Shown piece after piece: positions 32,773-39,191 of a stretch of 48,446 nt of DNA. Position 1 is the first letter of the stretch, and every line of letters begins with the position of its first letter. A model generated the notes under the pieces. That model searched no databases, was not told where the DNA came from, and saw only the letters and a program-made list of their open reading frames with translations. The stretch is from contig PBMR01000015.1 of assembly GCA_002722735.1 (NCBI GenBank), positions 97,673-146,118 on the forward strand. The letters are read 5' to 3'. The position numbers and the translations under genes are program-made. This DNA comes from Methanobacteriota archaeon. Its GTDB lineage: Archaea; Thermoplasmatota; Poseidoniia; Poseidoniales; Thalassarchaeaceae.

Positions 32773-34039
32773 GCACGAGTACCAGAACTTCGTCGAGAAG
32801 GAGAACGCGGTTATCGATGGCATTGACGTGTCCGGCATCTGGAACCGCATGTGGGAACCGCGGGAGTTGACCGGTTTCGACTTCACCTATCTCGACAAGG
32901 TCACGAGCCTTCCTGGTGGGGCGTCGATGAGGGCATGCTACCAGTGTGCCGAGTGCGTCGGGGCATGCCCCGTGGACAACGTCGGCTCGTACGGCCCACG
33001 CAAGCTGTTCCAGAGGCTGCAACGTGGAATGGACCTGTTCAACCACCCCGACCTGTGGCTGTGCACCACCTGCAACAACTGCCTGAGGGTCTGCCCCAAG
33101 GGGGTGGATATGATGCAGGTCATGCCGGCTGCGCGAGAGCAGGCCATCCTAGACGGCAACGTACCCGCCGAGCTGCAGGAGATGCTCCAGAACGTCGCCG
33201 AGTACGGCAATCCCATGGGCGAGTCAGCCCGGAGGAGGACTCGTTGGACCAAGGGGGTCGAGTACCCGGTTCGCGACCTCTCGAAGGATCCAGGCGAAGT
33301 CGACGTGCTCTGGTACGTGAGCGACTACTTCAGCTACCACTCGCGGGGCAACGACGCGGCCCGCGCCATGGTCAGGGTGTTCAACCACCTAGGGGTGGAC
33401 TTCGGCATACTGGGTCGCGGCGAGCGCTGTGACGGGGACTCGCAGCGCCTGTGCGGTGAGGCCGGTTTGTTCGAGGAGCTGGTCGAGCACAACCACGCCC
33501 TGTTCGAGCAGAACCCGCACCAGACGCTGGTGGTTAGCGACCCGCACGCCTACAACGCGCTCAAGAACCACTATCCCGAGCTCACAGGGGTCGAATACCC
33601 GGTTCAGCACTACACTCAATTCCTAGCCGGGCGAATCGCCCAGCTCAACGGGCTTCTCACTGGGGAGTTCGCGCGCAAGGTGACCTTCCACGACCCATGC
33701 TACCTCGGCAGGCACAACGGCGAGTACGAGGCCCCGAGAAATCTCATCGAGACCGTTCCCGGCGTCGAGCTGATCGAGATGTTCCGCTGCAAGCAGCAGG
33801 GCTACTGCTGCGGCGGTGGCGGTGGTGGGATGTGGTTGGACGGCCTGACTGCCGACCACACCAGCGAGCGCCTCTCCGAGAACAGGGTGCGCGAGGCGGT
33901 GGAAGTCGGCGCGGAGGTCCTAGCGGTCTGCTGCCCCTACGAGGTCTCGCGCTTCGAGGACGCGGTTAAGTCGACTGGCAACGAGGACGTCCTCGAGGTG
34001 CTGGACATCATAGAGATCATCGATATGTGCATAGGATGA
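32765..34039 (+). CDS. shdrB3: sHdrB3: fused HdrC2-HdrB2-type subunit
   Basis: 424 residues. The N-terminal HdrC-like domain has two 4Fe-4S motifs: Cys58/61/64/68 (CYQCAECVGACP) and Cys100/103/106/110 (CTTCNNCLRVCP). The C-terminal part has two CCG-type repeats. The first is degenerate (GERCDGDSQRLCGEAG). The second is complete: FHDPCYLG, GYCCGGGGGG and AVCCPYE. The fusion of C2 and B2 next to etfBA is the arrangement of the type II sHdr cluster as I know it. The start ATG 32765 overlaps the Hyp gene by 8 nt. It is clearly paralogous to the soluble part of the membrane oxidoreductase at 35761. Confidence 0.9.
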   Translation: MTEHEYQNFVEKENAVIDGIDVSGIWNRMWEPRELTGFDFTYLDKVTSLPGGASMRACYQCAECVGACPVDNVGSYGPRKLFQRLQRGMDLFNHPDLWLCTTCNNCLRVCPKGVDMMQVMPAAREQAILDGNVPAELQEMLQNVAEYGNPMGESARRRTRWTKGVEYPVRDLSKDPGEVDVLWYVSDYFSYHSRGNDAARAMVRVFNHLGVDFGILGRGERCDGDSQRLCGEAGLFEELVEHNHALFEQNPHQTLVVSDPHAYNALKNHYPELTGVEYPVQHYTQFLAGRIAQLNGLLTGEFARKVTFHDPCYLGRHNGEYEAPRNLIETVPGVELIEMFRCKQQGYCCGGGGGGMWLDGLTADHTSERLSENRVREAVEVGAEVLAVCCPYEVSRFEDAVKSTGNEDVLEVLDIIEIIDMCIG

Positions 34040-34058
34040 TTGGATAAGGAGGGGAATA

Positions 34059-34799
34059 ATGAGGTTCGCAGTGCTTCTGAAATGGGTACCCGACCTCGTT
34101 GAGGACCTGGAGGTCGACGACGAGGGGACGGGGGTCGACACCGAGGACCTGAAATTCAAACTCAACGAATTCGATGACCACGCCCTCGAACAGGCCCTCC
34201 TCCTCGCTGGCGAGGGCGACGAGGTCGTCGCGCTCACGCTGGAAGGGGATGGGGCTGAGAAGATGCTCTGCACGGCCATCGCCAAGGGGGCGAGCCGTGG
34301 CATCAGGCTTACCGGGGGCTCGTCCTTGGACACAGCGGGCCTTGCCGACTCGTTCTCCCAAGCCCTGGGGGCAGATACGTACGACCTGATTCTCACCGGG
34401 GTCCAGTCGGTCGACGACCGCGACGGGCAACTGGGGCCCGTCCTAGCAGCGCGGATGGGACTGCCGTGCGTCTCGGTTGTCAGCGAGGTCGGCCTTGAAG
34501 GCAGCACTGCGATGGTCGCCAAGGAGTACTCGGGGGGGATGGTGGCCGAGTTCGAGGTCGACCTGCCCGCCGTTCTCGGGATACAGGCTGCCAGTGAGGC
34601 GCCTCGCTACGCACCCGTGAGCAGGGTCCGCCAGGTCCAGCAGACCGTGGACCTCGAGGAGTTCGCAGTCTCAGGGACGGGAGCCAGCTCGGGTAGCTCG
34701 ATCACCGGGATGGCCCAGCCCGAGTCCGGTGGCGGCGCCAAGATGCTCACGGGCCTCGACGAGTTGGTCGAGGTCCTCAATGGCCTGGGGGTGACCTGA
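34059..34799 (+). CDS. etfB: Electron transfer flavoprotein beta subunit
   Basis: 246 residues. Typical EtfB start (RFAVLLKWVPD), NEFDDHALEQALLL, and the signature region LTGVQSVDDRDGQLGPVLAARMGLP, ending in a Gly/Ser-rich linker and C-terminal helix. With EtfA it takes electrons, here presumably from the sHdr complex, and delivers them to the membrane oxidoreductase encoded downstream. A strong SD (GGAGGGG) precedes ATG 34059. The TGA overlaps the etfA ATG by 1 nt. Whether this Etf bifurcates cannot be told by eye, but no ferredoxin partner is encoded nearby. Confidence 0.92.
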   Translation: MRFAVLLKWVPDLVEDLEVDDEGTGVDTEDLKFKLNEFDDHALEQALLLAGEGDEVVALTLEGDGAEKMLCTAIAKGASRGIRLTGGSSLDTAGLADSFSQALGADTYDLILTGVQSVDDRDGQLGPVLAARMGLPCVSVVSEVGLEGSTAMVAKEYSGGMVAEFEVDLPAVLGIQAASEAPRYAPVSRVRQVQQTVDLEEFAVSGTGASSGSSITGMAQPESGGGAKMLTGLDELVEVLNGLGVT

Positions 34800-35734
34800 T
34801 GGCCGGGGTGCTGGTTGTCTGCGAGCACCTCTCTGGGGGCTTCGCGGATATCACCTTCGAGATGCTGGGGCTGGCAAGCAGCCTGCAGGTCGGTGAAGTC
34901 AGCGCGGTTGCCTTCGGATCCATGGCCGACAGGTCAGGCGAGCTCGGAGCGGCGAGCACCGTGATCTCGGCTGGCTGCTCGGACGACTTCAACCCGGAGG
35001 AGTACGCTGCAGCGGCCAAGTCCGCCGTCGAGACCACATCGCCCGACCTCGTTCTGGTTGCCTCGACCTCGATGGGGTACGACATCGCGAACCCGCTGGC
35101 CGCCACTCTGGGAATTCCACTCATCGCATACTGCACGGGAATAGAGCCCGAAGAAGGGGCGTTTGTGTGCACCAGCTCGCTATACGGCGGCAAGATGGGG
35201 GTCACTTCGACAGTCCCGGGCCCGGCAGTGGTGATGATGCTCTCCGGAGCGCACAACGCCGATGACGGGAGAATCGAGGGGAGTCCGGGGGTCAGCGATC
35301 TCGGCGCGGTTGACACGCCGGGCAGGGTCCGCTTCAAGCAGCTGATTGAGCCGGACCAGGGGGACGTCGACATCACCCAGTCGGGTGTGCTGGTCGCCAT
35401 AGGCCGCGGAATAGGCGGCAAGGATGACATCGAGGTGGCCGAGGAGCTAGCCGATCTGCTGGATGCCGACATGGCCTGCTCCCGACCCCTCGTCGATGCC
35501 GGATGGATGCCGAAGTCCCGTCAAGTGGGGAAGTCCGGAATGAGAGTCAAGCCGAGTCTGTACATCGCACTGGGAATTTCCGGCGCCCCCGAGCACATTG
35601 AGGGGATGAAGGACTCAGCTACCATCATCGCCATCAACAGCGATGAGAACGCGCCGATCTTCGATGTGGCTGACTATGGCATGGCAGAGGACCTGTTCGA
35701 TGTCTGCGAGGAGCTTATCGAGGAGCTGGAGTGA
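34799..35734 (+). CDS. etfA: Electron transfer flavoprotein alpha subunit
   Basis: 311 residues. The N-terminal alpha/beta domain begins [11 protein letters not shown]. The C-terminal FAD domain has the EtfA signature: [38 protein letters not shown] and [17 protein letters not shown]. The FAD-binding residues of these motifs look intact. Forms a heterodimer with EtfB. The gene is coupled to etfB by a 1-nt overlap and followed by the Etf:quinone-type oxidoreductase 26 nt later, forming a complete relay from Etf to membrane. Confidence 0.95.
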   Translation: MAGVLVVCEHLSGGFADITFEMLGLASSLQVGEVSAVAFGSMADRSGELGAASTVISAGCSDDFNPEEYAAAAKSAVETTSPDLVLVASTSMGYDIANPLAATLGIPLIAYCTGIEPEEGAFVCTSSLYGGKMGVTSTVPGPAVVMMLSGAHNADDGRIEGSPGVSDLGAVDTPGRVRFKQLIEPDQGDVDITQSGVLVAIGRGIGGKDDIEVAEELADLLDADMACSRPLVDAGWMPKSRQVGKSGMRVKPSLYIALGISGAPEHIEGMKDSATIIAINSDENAPIFDVADYGMAEDLFDVCEELIEELE

Positions 35735-35760
35735 GGGGTTTTGGCGCAGGGGGTGCATGA

Positions 35761-37776
35761 GTGTTCAGCGAGCAGGAGCGCCTCGCCTTCGTAGCCCTAG
35801 CAGTGGTATGCGGGGCTCTCGCATGGCCCGGTTTCAGCAGGATCTTCCGAATCGTCCTCAGAGGGGGGGCCGCCAAGCGCACCGACCGCCTAGTCAGCCG
35901 CATATTGACCGCGGCCTTCGACGTGCTTCTCCAGAGGACCGTGTTTCGCACCCGCCCCATCGTCAGCATCCTGCACGCCTTCATCTTCTTCGGATTCTCC
36001 TTCTACCTGCTCGTGAACCTGAGCGATCTTGCAGAAGCCTTCGTCGGGGACTGGGTGACGATAGGCAGAGGAGGGTTGTTCGGCGCGTTCAACCTCCTAG
36101 CGGACCTGTTCAGCGTGCTGGTGATCTTCGGCATGGCATCGATGCTGATTCGGCGTTTCGCGCTCAAGCCGAAGGCCTTCGAGTTCAATGACAACGTGCT
36201 GCTGCACCCCAAGGTATCGGCTGGGGCGATTCGCCGTGACTCCCTAGTCGTCGGGCTCTTCATCATCCTGCACGTCGGCTCGCGCTGGGTCGGCACGGCG
36301 CTTCGCATGGCGCAGTCCGGACAGACTGACCCCTGGCTGCCCACAGCGAGCCTGCTGGTGCCGCTCTTCGCCGACTGGGGCCCCGATGCCATCGAGTCTG
36401 GCGTCCACCTGACGTGGTGGCTGGCTATTGGGCTGATAGTCGCCTTCATCCCGTACTTCCCACGCTCCAAGCACATCCACCTGATGGTGGCCCCAATCAA
36501 CCTCGTATTCGCGAGGAGCTCCCACATCGGGGCCCTGGATGCGGTCAATGACACGGCCTCCCCCGGCGCTAGGGGGGTGCTCGACCTGTCCTGGCCGCAG
36601 TTGATCGACCCCTATGCCTGCATCATGTGCACGCGATGCCACGAGGTCTGCCCAGCGCACGACAGCGGCACGCCGCTGAGCCCCTCGGCCCTGGAGATCA
36701 ACAAGCGGTACCTGATCAACGAGGGCAGCGGGCCCCTGGCTGCCGGGCAGGACGTCGGGCTGCTGGGGAGCGCCATCTCGAGCGAGGCCGTATGGGCCTG
36801 CACCACCTGTCACGCTTGCGTATCCGTCTGCCCCGTGGGCAACGAGCCGATGCGCGACATCGTCGACCTGCGTCGCAGCATGGTGTTCGACTCAGAGGTC
36901 CCCGACGAGCTCGCCGAGACCCTGCGGTCTCTGGACGAGCAGGGCAACTCCCTGGGAGAGTCCAACCGCAGGCGGAGCAGGTGGACGAAGGGACTGGGGA
37001 TGGAGATCAAGGACGCTCGCAAGGAGGCCGTCGACCTGCTGTGGTTCGTCGGCGACTACGCTTCCTTCAACCAGTCATGCACCGGCACCACTCGCAAGGT
37101 GGCCGAGGTCCTGGGGGCTGCCGGTGTCGACTTCGGGATCATCAAGAGGGGCGAGAGGAGCGCTGGCAACGATGTTCGCAGGGTCGGGGAGGAGGGGCTG
37201 TTCGAGTCTCTGGCGGAGCAGAATATCGCACTGCTCGAGGAATGCGAGTTCAACCGCATCATCACCACCGACCCCCACACATACAACACGCTCAAGAACG
37301 AGTATCCGAAACTGGGGGGTGACTACGACGTGGTGCACTACTCCACGCTCCTGCTGGAGCTCCTTGACTCCGGGGCGATCGTGCTGAGCGGGCGGCTGGA
37401 GGGCAGCGCCACCTTCCACGACCCCTGCTACCTCGGCCGCTACAACGGGATATTCGATGCCCCGCGCAGGGTCATTGAGCGCTGCGGCCTCGAACTGATC
37501 GAGATGCCGCGCAACCGGGAGAGCTCGTTCTGCTGCGGTGCCGGCGGCGGGCAGATCTGGCTCAACGATCACGATGACATGACCCAGAGGCCCTCCGAGA
37601 TGCGGATCGAGGAGGCCCTCTCGGTAGGGGTCTCGCGCTTCCTGGTCGCCTGCCCCAAGGACATGACGATGTACTCGGACGCAGTCAAGACCGGCGGGCA
37701 CGAGGACGACATCGCGGTCGAGGACATTATCGACCTCGTGGCCGCAGTGATCGAAACACGGGAGGGGGGCGAGTGA
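35761..37776 (+). CDS. Membrane FeS/heme-b Etf:quinone oxidoreductase (EtfD/EMO-like, HdrDE-like fusion)
   Basis: 671 residues. The N-terminal 240 residues form a NarI-like membrane domain with about five helices and histidines in helices (ILHAFIFF, ILHVGSR, SGVHLTWW) suited to b-type hemes. Two 4Fe-4S motifs follow: Cys287/290/293/297 and Cys347/350/353/357. Then come two CCG-type repeats, of which the second is intact (FHDPCYLG, SFCCGAGGG, ACPKD). The first has lost its cysteines (GERSAGNDVRR). This layout matches proteins that pass Etf electrons to (mena)quinone. GTG 35761 is used, with GGGGGTG upstream; an ATG 4 nt before is out of frame. It follows etfA and overlaps the next gene by 4 nt. 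Confidence 0.9.
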   Translation: MFSEQERLAFVALAVVCGALAWPGFSRIFRIVLRGGAAKRTDRLVSRILTAAFDVLLQRTVFRTRPIVSILHAFIFFGFSFYLLVNLSDLAEAFVGDWVTIGRGGLFGAFNLLADLFSVLVIFGMASMLIRRFALKPKAFEFNDNVLLHPKVSAGAIRRDSLVVGLFIILHVGSRWVGTALRMAQSGQTDPWLPTASLLVPLFADWGPDAIESGVHLTWWLAIGLIVAFIPYFPRSKHIHLMVAPINLVFARSSHIGALDAVNDTASPGARGVLDLSWPQLIDPYACIMCTRCHEVCPAHDSGTPLSPSALEINKRYLINEGSGPLAAGQDVGLLGSAISSEAVWACTTCHACVSVCPVGNEPMRDIVDLRRSMVFDSEVPDELAETLRSLDEQGNSLGESNRRRSRWTKGLGMEIKDARKEAVDLLWFVGDYASFNQSCTGTTRKVAEVLGAAGVDFGIIKRGERSAGNDVRRVGEEGLFESLAEQNIALLEECEFNRIITTDPHTYNTLKNEYPKLGGDYDVVHYSTLLLELLDSGAIVLSGRLEGSATFHDPCYLGRYNGIFDAPRRVIERCGLELIEMPRNRESSFCCGAGGGQIWLNDHDDMTQRPSEMRIEEALSVGVSRFLVACPKDMTMYSDAVKTGGHEDDIAVEDIIDLVAAVIETREGGE

Positions 37777-39182
37777 GCAACTACGGCTTCGTCATCGACA
37801 ACCGCACCTGCATCGGCTGCCACGCCTGCACGGTGGCCTGCAAGTCCGAGCACAGCGTCCCCATAGGCGTCAACCGAACCCACGTCAAGTACATCGAGAA
37901 AGGCACGTTCCCGGACTCCACACGTGAGTTCAGCGTCCATCGCTGCAACCACTGCGAGAACGCGCCGTGCGTGAGCATCTGCCCCACGACCGCGCTGTTC
38001 AGCCGGGCTGACGGCATCGTCGACTTCGACGACGAGCGCTGCATCGGCTGCAAGTCGTGCATGCAGGCATGCCCCTACGATGCCCTGTACATCGACCCCG
38101 ACAATGGGACTGCGGCCAAGTGCAACTACTGCGCGCATCGAATCGAGCGCTCCTACGAGCCGGCCTGCGTCGTCGTCTGCCCGACAGAGTCCATCACCTC
38201 GGGCGACCTCGACAAGCCGGGCTCGAGGATTTCGCAACTCGTCTCATCGCACCGGACCACTGTCCGCAAGCCCGAGCAGGGCACCAAGCCGAGCGTCCAC
38301 TACATCGATGCGAGCGAGGAGATGCTGGATCCCGCCGCCACCGAGGTGACCGGCTACGGGATGTGGACGGAGCAGGCTGCCGGGGTGGGCCACTTCGCCA
38401 AGTACGCACAGGAGCGCCTCGGAGTGGCCGACTCCTCATCGATGATCGTGCAACTGGCGCTCGAGAAGAAGGCGAGCCAGTCCGCCCCTCGCGATGCTGC
38501 GATCATCCATGACGTAATTGAGCGTCTTGCCGCCGATTCTGGGGCCAAGCGCTCCTACGACCAGCCCAGCAAGGGCGTCCTGTGGGGCTGGGAGGTATCC
38601 ACCTACATCTGGACCAAGGCGATCGCATCCGGCACATACCTAGTCGCGATGCTGCTGATGCTGGCCGGGCAGGTCGAGATGACCGACCAGCTGTGGTCGG
38701 CCACCCTGGGCATCGGCATCGGCTTCCTGGCCATCACCGGCCTCATGCTCGTCATCGACCTCGACCGGCCCGAGCGCTTCCTCTACGTGCTGCTGCGCCC
38801 GAACTGGGACTCGTGGCTCGTGAGGGGGGCGTACATCCTGTCTGGCTACGGCGCCGTGCTGGCCGCCAGCGCAGCGGTGCTGCTGCTCGACCTCGACCGC
38901 GGCCTGCTGACCTACCTCGCCTACGCCGGCATACCCCTAGCCGCCCTCACGGGCGTGTACACCGCCTGGCTGTTCCAGCAGGCCAAGGGGCGCTCCTGGG
39001 CCGAGGATGGCCTGCTGCCGCTCAAGTTCCTAGCAGAGACCCTAGTCGTAGGCGGCGCCGCCTTCCTGCCGATGGTGGAGCAGCGGCCATTGGTCATCGC
39101 CGCTGGCGCAGCCCTGCTGGCTGTGGCTTGGGTGCGCGGCAAGCGAGTGGTCAGGAAGCCGCAGATGGAGCCGCTGCTGTGA
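37773..39182 (+). CDS. Fused FeS (DmsB/NrfC-type) and NrfD/PsrC-type membrane subunit
   Basis: 469 residues. Residues 1 to about 160 hold four 4Fe-4S cysteine groups: CIGCHACTVACK (Cys13-23), CNHCENAPCVSICP, CIGCKSCMQACP and CNYCAHRIERSYEPACVVVCP. A linker follows. From about residue 270 an NrfD/PsrC-like domain has about eight helices, with DLDRPERFLYVLLRPNWDSWLVRG, the characteristic D-x-R-P-x-R-F loop. The protein would take electrons from the adjacent molybdoenzyme to quinone. B and C subunits are normally separate, so the fusion is notable. The GTG start overlaps the upstream stop by 4 nt. No signal peptide is seen, so the FeS part faces the cytoplasm. Confidence 0.9.
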   Translation: MSNYGFVIDNRTCIGCHACTVACKSEHSVPIGVNRTHVKYIEKGTFPDSTREFSVHRCNHCENAPCVSICPTTALFSRADGIVDFDDERCIGCKSCMQACPYDALYIDPDNGTAAKCNYCAHRIERSYEPACVVVCPTESITSGDLDKPGSRISQLVSSHRTTVRKPEQGTKPSVHYIDASEEMLDPAATEVTGYGMWTEQAAGVGHFAKYAQERLGVADSSSMIVQLALEKKASQSAPRDAAIIHDVIERLAADSGAKRSYDQPSKGVLWGWEVSTYIWTKAIASGTYLVAMLLMLAGQVEMTDQLWSATLGIGIGFLAITGLMLVIDLDRPERFLYVLLRPNWDSWLVRGAYILSGYGAVLAASAAVLLLDLDRGLLTYLAYAGIPLAALTGVYTAWLFQQAKGRSWAEDGLLPLKFLAETLVVGGAAFLPMVEQRPLVIAAGAALLAVAWVRGKRVVRKPQMEPLL

Positions 39183-39191
39183 GGTGATGTG

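Noticed and set aside
28988-34039. Methanogen-type heterodisulfide reductase (HdrABC for CoM-CoB)
   Set aside because: HdrA is the short 353-residue form. LbpA, TusA, DsrE, Hyp and EtfAB are linked, and no hydrogenase (Mvh) or methanogenesis gene is present. This is the sulfur-oxidising arrangement.
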